DNA of 33,989 nt from UKL13-2 sp043756275 (GTDB lineage Bacteria; Pseudomonadota; Gammaproteobacteria; Burkholderiales; Usitatibacteraceae). The translations under genes and the position numbers were made by a program. The DNA lies in assembly GCA_043756275.1 (NCBI GenBank), contig JAYURJ010000173.1, forward strand, positions 1-33,989. Direction: 5' to 3'. The notes under the pieces were generated by a model. It made no database searches. It saw only the letters and a program-made list of their open reading frames with translations, and had not been told where the DNA came from. Numbering within the stretch: position 1 is the stretch's first letter; every line of letters begins with the position of its first letter. Of the stretch, positions 7,926 through 16,415 are shown in pieces.

Positions 7926-9890
7926 ATGCTCAATCAAAGTGCACTGACTCTCGCCAACATTACCTGGCTGCTCGTCGGTATGGCGTTTGTCATTGCACCG
8001 CACGCACTGCGTTTGCCGATCTGGGTCACCACCGTTTGTGTCGCCGCCGGGGCCTGGCGCTGGTGGATCGCAAGGCAGGCACTGCGGGTGCCGCCGTGGT
8101 GGCTGATGGGCCTCATTGCGGTGGCGGTCGCAATCGGCGCAAGACTTGAATATGGCCGCTGGTTTGGTCGTGAGGTCGGCGTCGCATTGCTGATTATCAT
8201 GCTCTGCCTGAAGGTGTTGGAGATGCGCATGAAGCGCGACGCGATGATCCCGATTTTTATGGGGTTTTTTCTCGCGCTGACCAATTTCATGTACTCGCAG
8301 ACGATCATGATGGGGCTCTACATGTTCATCTGCGTGTGGATCATCGTTGCGGCCCTGATTGGCTTTAATCGCATCAACACCGAGGCAACACTGAAACAGC
8401 GGCTGATACCCGCAGGCTGGTTGTTGTTGCAAGCCATCCCGATGATGCTGGTGCTGTTTTTACTGTTTCCGCGTATCTCAGGGGCACTCTGGAGCATGCC
8501 GCAGGACGAACGCTCGCAAACGGGGCTATCGGACAGCATGGCACCGGGCGACATCAGTAAATTGTCCATCTCAGAAGCGGTCGCTTTCCGTGTCGAATTC
8601 GACGGCCCGGTACCGCAAACCGAGGATCTCTATTGGCGCGGTCCGGTGCTGGGCGAGCAGGACGGTCGCGCGTGGCGCATGTATCCGGTCGCCAGTCGCG
8701 CCAAGCTTGACTACGTGCCGCAAGGCCCGCCAACCCGCTATACGGTCACGCTGCAGCCGCACAATAAACTCTGGCTGTTCGCACTGGATCTGCCGGCTGG
8801 CGCCCCCAACGATGCCTATTTTCTGGGCGATTTTCAGTTGCGCTCGAAGACACCGGTGGCGAGCCTGAAAGCGTATGACATCACATCGCATCTGCGCTAT
8901 GTGGTTGGCACAGAACTTGGTGCGCGCGAGTTGCAGCCCTATCTGAATTTTGACGCTCGCCTCAATCCGCGCGCCATTGCCTATGGAAAACAACTCCGGC
9001 AGGACAACCCGGACCCGAAGGTGCTGGTGGAAACGTTGCTGGCACGTTACAACAAGGAATTCGATTACACACTTGAGCCGCCGCGATTGGGGCCCAATCC
9101 GGTCGACGAGTTTTTTTTCGATACCAAAAAAGGTTTTTGCGAACACTACGCCGGCAGCTTTGTGCTGCTCTTGCGCGCGGCGGGCATACCGGCGCGGGTG
9201 GTGACGGGCTATCAGGGCGGCGAGGTCAATCCGATCACGCGGCAATTGGTGGTGCGGCAAGCTGAAGCGCACGCTTGGTCGGAAGTCTGGTTTGCTGATC
9301 TGGGCTGGGTGCGCGTCGATCCCACTTTTGCGGTGTCGCCCTTGCGCATCAATCGTGGCATGTCAGAAGCATTCGGGCCGATAGGGGTGATGAATACGTT
9401 GATAGATGCTGACAAGCTCGGTTTGCTGCGGCAAATTGGCTATTCCTGGGATGCAATGAACACGCAGTGGAATCGCTGGGTGGTGGGCTTTAGTCAGGAC
9501 CGGCAGAAAGACCTGCTCGAGGGTCTGGGGATGCAAGAAGTAGATTGGCGTTCGATGGCCATCTGGCTGATTGTTGCCGTGCTATTGACAGGCGGCGTGG
9601 CAGGGATTTTCTTGTATGTGCGCGCCATACAAACGCGCAAGGAACCGATTGTGGCGGCCTACGATCGATTGTGCAAAAAACTGGCCAAGACTGCAGGCAT
9701 TGAACGCGCCCTGCACGAGGGGCCGCTGGATTATTGGCAACGCTTGCGAGAACGTCAACCCAACATTGCAGATCAGGCGGCATCGCTATTTGAATCTTAC
9801 GTGGCGTTGCGTTATGCGGCACATGCGGGAGGGGCCACACGAGGCGTGCGGGATTTTGTCTGGCGTGTTCGACGTTTCCGGGTCCGGTAA
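7926..9890 (+). CDS. tgpA: TgpA-like transglutaminase-fold membrane protein (DUF3488 / transglutaminase core / DUF4129)
   Basis: This is a 654-residue inner-membrane protein with about six N-terminal transmembrane helices (DUF3488, residues about 1-190), a periplasmic transglutaminase-like core, another helix near residues 545-570 (AIWLIVAVLLTGGVAGIFLYV) and a short cytoplasmic DUF4129-like tail. The catalytic triad is visible: C405 in KKGFCEHYAGSF, H449 in EAHAWSEVWF and D465 in VRVDPTF. The family includes the essential Pseudomonas aeruginosa TgpA; its natural substrate is unknown. It is the last gene of the moxR unit, six bases after the DUF58 gene. Length and architecture are complete. 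The symbol is given by family resemblance. Confidence 0.9.
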   Translation: MLNQSALTLANITWLLVGMAFVIAPHALRLPIWVTTVCVAAGAWRWWIARQALRVPPWWLMGLIAVAVAIGARLEYGRWFGREVGVALLIIMLCLKVLEMRMKRDAMIPIFMGFFLALTNFMYSQTIMMGLYMFICVWIIVAALIGFNRINTEATLKQRLIPAGWLLLQAIPMMLVLFLLFPRISGALWSMPQDERSQTGLSDSMAPGDISKLSISEAVAFRVEFDGPVPQTEDLYWRGPVLGEQDGRAWRMYPVASRAKLDYVPQGPPTRYTVTLQPHNKLWLFALDLPAGAPNDAYFLGDFQLRSKTPVASLKAYDITSHLRYVVGTELGARELQPYLNFDARLNPRAIAYGKQLRQDNPDPKVLVETLLARYNKEFDYTLEPPRLGPNPVDEFFFDTKKGFCEHYAGSFVLLLRAAGIPARVVTGYQGGEVNPITRQLVVRQAEAHAWSEVWFADLGWVRVDPTFAVSPLRINRGMSEAFGPIGVMNTLIDADKLGLLRQIGYSWDAMNTQWNRWVVGFSQDRQKDLLEGLGMQEVDWRSMAIWLIVAVLLTGGVAGIFLYVRAIQTRKEPIVAAYDRLCKKLAKTAGIERALHEGPLDYWQRLRERQPNIADQAASLFESYVALRYAAHAGGATRGVRDFVWRVRRFRVR

Positions 9891-9996
9891 TCCGCTTACC
9901 CCAAAAGCCAGGGAAATCGATTCCGCTAAATTCGACACAAGTGCTGTTCTTCCGCACACTTGGCAGATAAAGCTCGAATACGGTCTAATATTGCGA
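9891..9996. other. Spacer between tgpA and the palindromic element
   Basis: These 106 bases follow the tgpA stop. I see no coding signal, clear terminator or repeat here. Together with the element at 9997-10239 and a short aceE leader they make up the only gap longer than 300 bases in the window. Confidence 0.5.
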
Positions 9997-10239
9997 TTAA
10001 ACCTAGATTCCTTAGTTGGACGGGCGCGAGTGTGCGTTTTTGCGGCTTTCTGGCAAGGCGCGACGACGACGCAGGCTATATCCTGCTAGGAGGAGCAACG
10101 CTGCTAGGGAGCCGCAAAAGCGTGCAATCGCGCCCGTAGCGGTCTCACCCAAAAGGTGAACGTCCAAAATGGCAGTAGTTTTAAATTAATAAAACGCGTG
10201 TTGACCGAGATGAGCGGTCAACTGAGGAATCTAGGTTAA
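9997..10239. mobile_element. MITE-like palindromic element flanked by TTAA, upstream of aceE
   Basis: The ends are inverted repeats matching at 18 of 19 positions: AACCTAGATTCCTTAGTTG at 10000-10018 and CAACTGAGGAATCTAGGTT at 10219-10237. TTAA lies at both borders (9997-10000 and 10236-10239), as a target duplication would. Inside, ACGGGCGCGA (10020-10029) pairs perfectly with 10128-10137. The pairing continues for 18 more bases toward TTTTTGCGGCT / AGCCGCAAAA, with a single non-pairing mismatch. The other differences are all G-U compatible, so a transcript would fold into a stem of about 28 bp. Smaller hairpins occur at 10071-10086 (GCAGG/CCTGC), at about 10144-10158 (TCACC/GGTGA) and at 10200-10222 (GTTGACCG/CGGTCAAC). 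No open reading frame of note lies inside. It ends about 30 bases before the aceE start and so occupies the aceE promoter and leader region. Confidence 0.7.
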
Positions 10240-10270
10240 ATTCACATAACGATTAGATGAGGAGATTTTC

Positions 10271-12943
10271 ATGGACCGGCCCAGCTTCCTTGAGAACGAT
10301 GGTGACCCGCAGGAAACCCGCGAATGGATCGCAGCGCTGGAAGGCGTGCTGGAGGCTGAAGGCCCGGCGCGCGCGCATTTTCTGCTTGAGCAGTTGATCG
10401 AAAAAGCGCGGCGCTCAGGCGCATACCTGCCCTACTCCGCCAATACCGCGTACATCAATTCGATACCACCGCAAGCTGAAGCTGCACTGCCGGGTGATCA
10501 GGAGATGGAGTACCGGATACGTTCGCTGATCCGCTGGAATGCGGTGGCGCTGGTGCTGCGTGCGAATAAAGAAAGCTCGGAACTGGGCGGACATATCGCG
10601 AGCTACCAATCGGCATCCACCCTCTACAATATCGGCTTCGATCATTTCTGGCACGCGCCCTCCGCTACTCACGGCGGCGATCTGGTATTTATGCAGGGCC
10701 ACTCTTCCCCCGGCGTTTACGCGAGGGCTTTTCTCGAAGGCCGGTTCACTGAAGAGCAGATGGTCAAGTACCGCCAGGAAGTCGATGGCGATGGCATTTC
10801 GAGCTATCCGCATCCGTGGTTAATGCCTGACTTCTGGCAATTTGCGACGGTGTCGATGGGACTTGGCCCCATCCAGGCGATTTATCAGGCACGCTTTATG
10901 AAGTACCTGCATAACCGTGGCATCGTTAACACCGAGGGCCGCAAGGTCTGGGCATTTATGGGTGACGGTGAGATGGATGAACCCGAATCACTCGGCGCGA
11001 TTGCACTAGCTTCGCGCGAGGGCCTGGATAACCTCATCTTCGTCATCAATTGCAATCTGCAGCGGCTCGATGGCCCTGTGCGTGGCAACGGCAAGATCAT
11101 TCAGGAGTTGGAAGCTGACTTCCGCGGTTCGGGCTGGAATGTCATCAAAGCCATCTGGGGACGTTATTGGGATCCACTGTTGGCCAAAGACACCGATGGC
11201 TTGCTGCAACGGCGCATGATGGAAGCCGTCGACGGCGAGTACCAGAACTACAAGGCTCGCGACGGTGCTTATGTACGCAAACATTTTTTCGGCAAATATC
11301 CCGAGCTGGAAAAAATGGTGGCATCGATGTCAGACGACGACATCTGGCGTTTGAATCGCGGTGGCCACGATCCGTACAAAGTGTTTGCGGCTTATTCTGC
11401 GGCAGTAAACCACAAAGGCCAGCCTACCGTCATTCTCGCCAAGACGGTGAAGGGTTATGGCATGGGCAAAGCTGGTGAAGGCCAGAACATCACCCATCAG
11501 CAGAAAAAAATGGATGTGACGTCACTGAAGCAATTCCGGGATCGTTTCAACATCCCGATCGCCGACGATGTCATTGCCGATATTCCTTTTTACAGACCAT
11601 CGGAAGACTCGCCCGAGATCAAATATCTGAAAGCGGCGCGCGAAAAACTGGGCGGCTCGTTTCCGGTACGGCATCACAATATTCCCGCCCTTAACGTACC
11701 GGAACTTTCGATGTTCGAAACGTTGCTCAAAAGCACGGAAGAGCGCGAAATTTCCACCACCATGGCGTTCGTGCGCGCGCTGAGCGCACTGTTGCGCGAT
11801 AAGGAACTAGGCCCTCGCGTGGTGCCGATTGTCGCGGACGAATCGCGCACCTTCGGCATGGAAGGCATGTTTCGGCAGTTAGGTATTTATTCGTCGGTGG
11901 GCCAATTGTATGAACCGGTGGACTCGGCCGAATTGATGTTCTACAAGGAAGATAAAGCCGGACAGATTTTGCAGGAAGGCATCAATGAGGCGGGTGCGTT
12001 TTGCTCCTGGATGGCGGCCGGCACCAGCTACGCCAATCATGGCCAGCACATGATTCCGTTCTTTATTTTCTATTCCATGTTCGGCTTCCAGCGCGTCGGT
12101 GATCTGGCCTGGGCGGCGGGCGACATGCAGGCGCGTGGCTTTCTGCTCGGCGGCACTTCCGGGCGCACGACATTGAACGGCGAAGGCTTGCAGCACGAGG
12201 ACGGCCACAGCCACCTCATGTCGGCGACCATCCCCAATTGCATTTCGTATGACCCGACATTCAGCTACGAACTCGCGGTCATCATGCACGATGGCTTAAA
12301 GCGCATGTACGAGAAGATGGAGCACATCTACTATTACATCACCGTGATGAATGAGAACTACACGCACCCGGCAATGCCGAAAGGTGCCGAGGTAGACATT
12401 CTCAAAGGGATGTACCTGTTCCGCGAAGGGCCTGACGCGAAAAAACCGCGCGTGCAATTGATGGGGTCGGGAAGTATTTTCCGCGAAGTGATTGCTGCGT
12501 CGGAGTTGCTGGAACTCGACTGGGGCGTGGCATCCGACGTATGGAGCTGCACGTCGTTTACCGAGTTGCGTCGCGACGGCATGGCGGCCGAGCGCATCAA
12601 TCTACTGCACCCTGAGGACAAACCGCAGTTGTCGCATGTGGCCAAGTTGCTCAAGGGACGCAAAGGACCGGCGATTGCATCCACGGATTACATGCGCTCG
12701 TTCGCGGATCAGATCAGGCCGTATGTGGGTGATCGCAAATTCACGGTACTGGGCACGGATGGATATGGTCGTTCAGACACCAGAAAACAATTGCGCAAGT
12801 TCTTCGAGGTGAATCGTTATTACGTCGTCGTTGCCGCACTGAAAGCGCTGGCCGATGACGGGCAGATTCAAGCCAGGGTGGTAACGGACGCGATCAAGAA
12901 GTATGGCATTGACCCGGCCAAGCCGGCACCGTGGACTGTCTAA
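10271..12943 (+). CDS. aceE: Pyruvate dehydrogenase E1 component (homodimeric)
   Basis: This is the thiamine-diphosphate enzyme that decarboxylates pyruvate and acetylates the lipoyl groups of E2, linking glycolysis to acetyl-CoA. The 890 residues match the usual length of homodimeric AceE. The N-terminal ENDGDPQETREWIAALEGVL and the HFWHAPSATHGGDLVFMQGHSSPG segment are diagnostic. The ThDP/Mg motif is visible as GDGEMDEPE (from residue 231) through NCNLQRLDGP. The later GEGLQHEDGHSHL segment is also characteristic. ATG 10271 has AGGAG at about 10259-10263. It is the first gene of an aceE-aceF-lpdA operon; aceF begins 25 bases after its stop. Its leader contains the palindromic element described separately, so regulation may pass through that structure. 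Confidence 0.97.
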   Translation: MDRPSFLENDGDPQETREWIAALEGVLEAEGPARAHFLLEQLIEKARRSGAYLPYSANTAYINSIPPQAEAALPGDQEMEYRIRSLIRWNAVALVLRANKESSELGGHIASYQSASTLYNIGFDHFWHAPSATHGGDLVFMQGHSSPGVYARAFLEGRFTEEQMVKYRQEVDGDGISSYPHPWLMPDFWQFATVSMGLGPIQAIYQARFMKYLHNRGIVNTEGRKVWAFMGDGEMDEPESLGAIALASREGLDNLIFVINCNLQRLDGPVRGNGKIIQELEADFRGSGWNVIKAIWGRYWDPLLAKDTDGLLQRRMMEAVDGEYQNYKARDGAYVRKHFFGKYPELEKMVASMSDDDIWRLNRGGHDPYKVFAAYSAAVNHKGQPTVILAKTVKGYGMGKAGEGQNITHQQKKMDVTSLKQFRDRFNIPIADDVIADIPFYRPSEDSPEIKYLKAAREKLGGSFPVRHHNIPALNVPELSMFETLLKSTEEREISTTMAFVRALSALLRDKELGPRVVPIVADESRTFGMEGMFRQLGIYSSVGQLYEPVDSAELMFYKEDKAGQILQEGINEAGAFCSWMAAGTSYANHGQHMIPFFIFYSMFGFQRVGDLAWAAGDMQARGFLLGGTSGRTTLNGEGLQHEDGHSHLMSATIPNCISYDPTFSYELAVIMHDGLKRMYEKMEHIYYYITVMNENYTHPAMPKGAEVDILKGMYLFREGPDAKKPRVQLMGSGSIFREVIAASELLELDWGVASDVWSCTSFTELRRDGMAAERINLLHPEDKPQLSHVAKLLKGRKGPAIASTDYMRSFADQIRPYVGDRKFTVLGTDGYGRSDTRKQLRKFFEVNRYYVVVAALKALADDGQIQARVVTDAIKKYGIDPAKPAPWTV

Positions 12944-12968
12944 ATAAAAAATCAGAAGGAGCATTTGC

Positions 12969-14303
12969 GTGGCAAATCTCGTCGAAGTAAAGGTTCCAGA
13001 TATCGGTGATTTCAACGATATTCCCGTGATCGAAATTCTGGTCAAGCCGGGCGATGTCGTGAAAAAAGAAGACTCGCTCATTTCGCTTGAGAGCGACAAG
13101 GCAACCATGGAAGTTCCTTCAACACATGCGGGTGTGGTGAAGGAACTAAAGGTCAAGCTGGGTGACAAGGTGTCGATGGGGAGTTTGGTGTTGGTGCTTG
13201 AGGAGAGTGCGGTGGCGGCTACATCAACTTCTCCCTCACCCCAACCCTCTCCCAAAGGAGAGGGAGTAAAAGCGGCAGAGGCTCAAATTCCAGCACCGGC
13301 GCGGCTTCCAGAGGCAATGCCTCTGAAATCCGCGCCAGTATTGGCTTCCAGCCCGGCACCTGTTGCGGCATCCACAGATCACGGCGTTGTCACCGCGAGT
13401 GTTCATGCCAGTCCTTCCATCAGGAAACTCGCGCGTGAATTCGGCGTGGATCTCACCAAGGTCAAAGGTTCGGGCAACAAGGGCCGCATCAACGAGGATG
13501 ACGTCAAAGGATTTGTCAAAAACGAATTGGCCAAACCTGCGGGCAGCGCAGCGACCGGCGGCGCATTTGCATTCCCGACCATGCCGCACGTCGATTTCAC
13601 CAAATTTGGCACTGTCGAAACACGTGCGCTCTCACGCATCAAGAAATTGTCTGGCAACAATCTGGCACGCAACTGGATGATGATTCCGCACGTCACGCAG
13701 CAGGACGAAGCGGACATCACCGAAGTCGAGGCCTTCCGCGTGAAGACGAATGAAGAGATTGCCAAATCCGGCGTCAAGGTAACGATGCTGGCGTTTCTGA
13801 TCAAGGCAAGCGTTGCCGCGCTGAAAAAATTTCCTGAATTCAATTCCTCGCTGGAGCCGGGCGGTGAAAATCTGATCCTGAAAAAATATTTTAATATCGG
13901 CTTTGCTGCGGACACACCCAACGGACTCGTCGTTCCCGTGATCAAGAATGCCGACCAAAAATCAGTGATCGACATCGCCAGGGAGATGACCGAACTCTCC
14001 GCCAAGGCTCGCGAAGGCAAGCTCTCGCCAACCGAAATGCAAGGCGGCTGCTTCTCAATATCTTCACTGGGTGGCATCGGTGGTACGTTCTTCACACCGA
14101 TTATCAACGCGCCGGAAGTCGCGATTCTCGGTGTCTCGAAAGCATCCATGAAACCGATCTGGAACGGTCGTGAATTCGTGCCGCGCCTGATTTTGCCGAT
14201 GTCGCTTTCCTACGATCATCGTGTGGTTGATGGGGCCTCCGGCGCCCGCTTCTCGACGTATCTGGCGGGGCTCATGTCCGATATCCGCAAGCTCGTACTT
14301 TAA
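12969..14303 (+). CDS. aceF: Pyruvate dehydrogenase E2, dihydrolipoamide acetyltransferase (one lipoyl domain)
   Basis: This is the core acetyltransferase of the pyruvate dehydrogenase complex. The 444-residue protein has one lipoyl domain (residues 2-78, lipoyl lysine K44 in ESDKATMEVP). A flexible Ala/Pro linker (about 79-143) follows, then the E1/E3-binding domain (ASPSIRKLAREFGVDLTKVKGSGNKGRINEDDV). The catalytic domain ends with the active-site motif DHRVVDG (H417, D421). The GTG start at 12969 is set by AAGGAG at 12956-12961. The linker segment SPSPQPSPKGEG is encoded by a palindromic repeat of a type normally seen between genes (13231-13266). The lipoyl domain is very close in DNA sequence to that of lpdA downstream. 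Confidence 0.96.
   Translation: MANLVEVKVPDIGDFNDIPVIEILVKPGDVVKKEDSLISLESDKATMEVPSTHAGVVKELKVKLGDKVSMGSLVLVLEESAVAATSTSPSPQPSPKGEGVKAAEAQIPAPARLPEAMPLKSAPVLASSPAPVAASTDHGVVTASVHASPSIRKLAREFGVDLTKVKGSGNKGRINEDDVKGFVKNELAKPAGSAATGGAFAFPTMPHVDFTKFGTVETRALSRIKKLSGNNLARNWMMIPHVTQQDEADITEVEAFRVKTNEEIAKSGVKVTMLAFLIKASVAALKKFPEFNSSLEPGGENLILKKYFNIGFAADTPNGLVVPVIKNADQKSVIDIAREMTELSAKAREGKLSPTEMQGGCFSISSLGGIGGTFFTPIINAPEVAILGVSKASMKPIWNGREFVPRLILPMSLSYDHRVVDGASGARFSTYLAGLMSDIRKLVL
13231..13266 (+). repeat. CCCTCTCC/GGAGAGGG palindromic repeat inside aceF
   Basis: CTCCCTCACCCCAACCCTCT leads into a stem of CCCTCTCC (13245-13252) and GGAGAGGG (13257-13264). This unit resembles the CCCTCACCCCAACCCTCTCC dispersed repeat common between genes in proteobacteria (recalled, not searched). 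Here it is read in frame as part of the E2 linker, giving SPSPQPSPKGEG. Confidence 0.75.
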
Positions 14304-14310
14304 TTTTCCG

Positions 14311-14380
14311 TCGTCCCCGCGCAGGCGGGGACCCAGTGGCTTTCGTGCAAACGACGCCGGATTCCCGCCTTCGCGGGAAA
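14311..14380. repeat. Double-hairpin dispersed repeat between aceF and lpdA
   Basis: There are two palindromes: GTCCCCGC/GCGGGGAC type at 14313-14332 and TTCCCGC/GCGGGAA at 14362-14379, joined by ACCCAGTGGC and a short spacer. The same design occurs at 18523-18598 and 33901-33989. It lies inside the operon, ending about 20 bases before the lpdA start, and neither hairpin is followed by a T tract. Confidence 0.75.
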
Positions 14381-14399
14381 GACAAATTGAGAGAAACGC

Positions 14400-16211
14400 A
14401 TGAATAATCTTATCGACGTAAAAGTCCCGGACATCGGCGATTTTGCTGATATTCCTGTCATTGAAATTCTGGTGAAGGTGGGCGACACCATCAAGAAAGA
14501 GGATTCGCTTGTTTCGCTGGAAAGCGATAAAGCCACGATGGAAGTGCCTGCTACGCATGCGGGTGTGGTGAAGGAGTTGAAGGTCAAGATTGGTGACAAG
14601 GTGTCGATGGGGAGTTTGGTGTTGGTGCTGGAGGCCAGTGATGCCACAGCTATTCCCTCACCCCAACCCTCTCCCAGAGGAGAGGGAGCAAAAGCTGTAG
14701 TGCCTCAAGCTCAAGCGCCAACTCCCATGCCGGTAACTACTGTGAAAGTACCAGTAGCAAGTTCCTACACAGGCAACGTCGATGTTACCTGCGAAATGCT
14801 GGTACTCGGCGCAGGCCCCGGCGGTTATTCCGCTGCATTCCGTGCCGCAGATCTGGGCATGAAAACCGTCATCGTTGAACGCTATGCGCAGCTCGGCGGT
14901 GTATGCCTAAACGTCGGCTGCATACCCTCCAAAGCATTGCTGCACGTCGCGGCCATTGCCGATGAGACCAGCGCGCTCGCGGCACACGGCATTACGTTTG
15001 GAAAACCGGAAATTGATCTCGACAAACTGCGTGGCTGGAAAGATAAGGTCGTCGGCAAACTGACTGGCGGGCTGGGTGGCATGGCCAAGATGCGGAAGGT
15101 CGATGTGGTGCGCGGTGTGGGCCAATTTCTGGATGCCAATCATTTGGTTGTCGAAATCACCACCGGCAGCGGTCAGGAAAAAACAGGTGAGAAAAAAGTC
15201 ATTCGTTTTGAGAAAGCGATCATCGCGGCGGGTTCGCAAGTAATGCGCCTGCCATTTATTCCAGATGATCCACGCATCGTTGATTCAACGGGTGCTTTGG
15301 CGTTGAAAGAAATTCCAAAGAAGATGCTGGTCATCGGCGGCGGCATTATCGGGCTTGAAATGGGCACGGTCTATTCGACTCTCGGCGCGCGGCTCGACGT
15401 TGTTGAAATGCTCGACGGCCTGATGCCGGGTGCGGATCGCGATCTCGTCAAGGTCTGGCAGAAGATGAACGAGAAGCGCTTTGACAACATCATGCTCAAA
15501 ACCAAAACGGTCGGGGTGGAAGCACGGAAAGACGGCATCTACGTGACTTTCGAGGGTGAAAGTGCACCAAAGGAACCGGTGCGTTACGACATGGCGCTGA
15601 TGAGCGTCGGTCGGTCACCGAACGGCAAGAAAATCAGCGCTGACAAAGCCGGTGTCGCAGTGACGGATCGCGGCTTTATCCAAGTTGACACACAGATGCG
15701 CACCAATGTGCCAAACATTTTTGCCATTGGCGATATTGTCGGCCAGCCGATGCTGGCACACAAAGCCGTGCACGAAGGCCATGTCGCCGCAGAGGCAGCA
15801 GCGGGACAAAAATCGCACTTCGATGCGCGTGTGATTCCGAGTGTGGCTTATACCGATCCTGAAGTGGCGTGGGTGGGTGAAACCGAAGACAGCGCAAAAG
15901 CCAAAGGCATCAAATTCGGCAAGAGCGTGTTCCCTTGGGCGGCCTCAGGTCGTGCAATCGCAAACGGTCGCGATGAGGGCTTTACCAAACTGATCGTCGA
16001 TTCAGAAACGCATCGCGTGATCGGCGGCGGCATCGTCGGCACCCACGCGGGCGACCTGATCGGTGAAATCGCACTTGCCATCGAAATGGGCTGTGACCCG
16101 ACCGACATCGGCAAAACGATTCACCCGCATCCGACGCTGGGCGAATCGATTGGTATGGCGGCGGAAGTGTATGAAGGTATGTGTACGGATTTGCCGCCAC
16201 AGAAGAAGTAA
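14400..16211 (+). CDS. lpdA: Dihydrolipoamide dehydrogenase E3 with N-terminal lipoyl domain
   Basis: This flavoprotein reoxidises the dihydrolipoyl groups of the pyruvate dehydrogenase complex with NAD+. The 603-residue protein starts with a full lipoyl domain (residues 1-79, lipoyl lysine K44) and a linker (80-125). The E3 body follows: FAD site GAGPGGYSAAFRAADLG (from 138), redox disulfide GGVCLNVGC (C169, C174), NAD site IGGGIIGLEMGTVYSTLGA, second FAD motif FAIGDIVGQPMLAHKA and the C-terminal His-Glu region IHPHPTLGES. Lipoyl-E3 fusions are known in betaproteobacteria and Neisseria. ATG 14400 is the only sensible start; a weak GAGAG lies upstream. The linker again contains the SPQPSPRGEG repeat-encoded segment. 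Confidence 0.96.
   Translation: MNNLIDVKVPDIGDFADIPVIEILVKVGDTIKKEDSLVSLESDKATMEVPATHAGVVKELKVKIGDKVSMGSLVLVLEASDATAIPSPQPSPRGEGAKAVVPQAQAPTPMPVTTVKVPVASSYTGNVDVTCEMLVLGAGPGGYSAAFRAADLGMKTVIVERYAQLGGVCLNVGCIPSKALLHVAAIADETSALAAHGITFGKPEIDLDKLRGWKDKVVGKLTGGLGGMAKMRKVDVVRGVGQFLDANHLVVEITTGSGQEKTGEKKVIRFEKAIIAAGSQVMRLPFIPDDPRIVDSTGALALKEIPKKMLVIGGGIIGLEMGTVYSTLGARLDVVEMLDGLMPGADRDLVKVWQKMNEKRFDNIMLKTKTVGVEARKDGIYVTFEGESAPKEPVRYDMALMSVGRSPNGKKISADKAGVAVTDRGFIQVDTQMRTNVPNIFAIGDIVGQPMLAHKAVHEGHVAAEAAAGQKSHFDARVIPSVAYTDPEVAWVGETEDSAKAKGIKFGKSVFPWAASGRAIANGRDEGFTKLIVDSETHRVIGGGIVGTHAGDLIGEIALAIEMGCDPTDIGKTIHPHPTLGESIGMAAEVYEGMCTDLPPQKK
14655..14688 (+). repeat. CCCTCTCC/GGAGAGGG palindromic repeat inside lpdA
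   Basis: This is the same unit as in aceF: CCCTCACCCCAACCCTCTCC, then a CCCTCTCC (14667-14674) and GGAGAGGG (14679-14686) stem. It is read in frame as PSPQPSPRGEG in the linker after the lipoyl domain. Within the aligned unit it differs from the aceF copy by one base (CCAAA versus CCAGA). Confidence 0.75.
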
Positions 16212-16230
16212 TCTGATAAAACATTAAACT

Positions 16231-16286
16231 CAAGCACTGGCGCGGCTTCTGGCGGCATTTCACGCCAGAATCCGCTCCAGTGCTTG
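16231..16286. repeat. CTGGCG-type palindromic repeat, copy A (after lpdA)
   Basis: Outer arms CAAGCACTGG (16231-16240) and CCAGTGCTTG (16277-16286) are perfect. Inner arms TTCTGGCG (16247-16254) and CGCCAGAA (16263-16270) are also perfect. It starts 20 bases past the lpdA stop and may help end the transcript, although no T tract follows. Confidence 0.8.
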
Positions 16287-16415
16287 ATCTACGCTGTTTA
16301 TGCCGAACCACAACGCTTGCCTTGCACTATCCCATGCGTTACCGTTCGTCCAAGAAAAATATTGTAGTTGCGCGCAGAACAAGGTTTGGGAGAGTTAACT
16401 TCCACGGAGTTTGTA

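Noticed and set aside
8571..9272. Long open frame on the minus strand opposite tgpA
   Set aside because: It lies wholly inside the transglutaminase gene, is rich in His, Arg and Gln as expected for an antisense shadow, and shows no domain or ribosome site.
13403..14149. 248-codon minus-strand open frame opposite aceF
   Set aside because: Shadow of a clear catalytic domain on the plus strand; low-complexity Ser/Ala/Pro translation with no family features.
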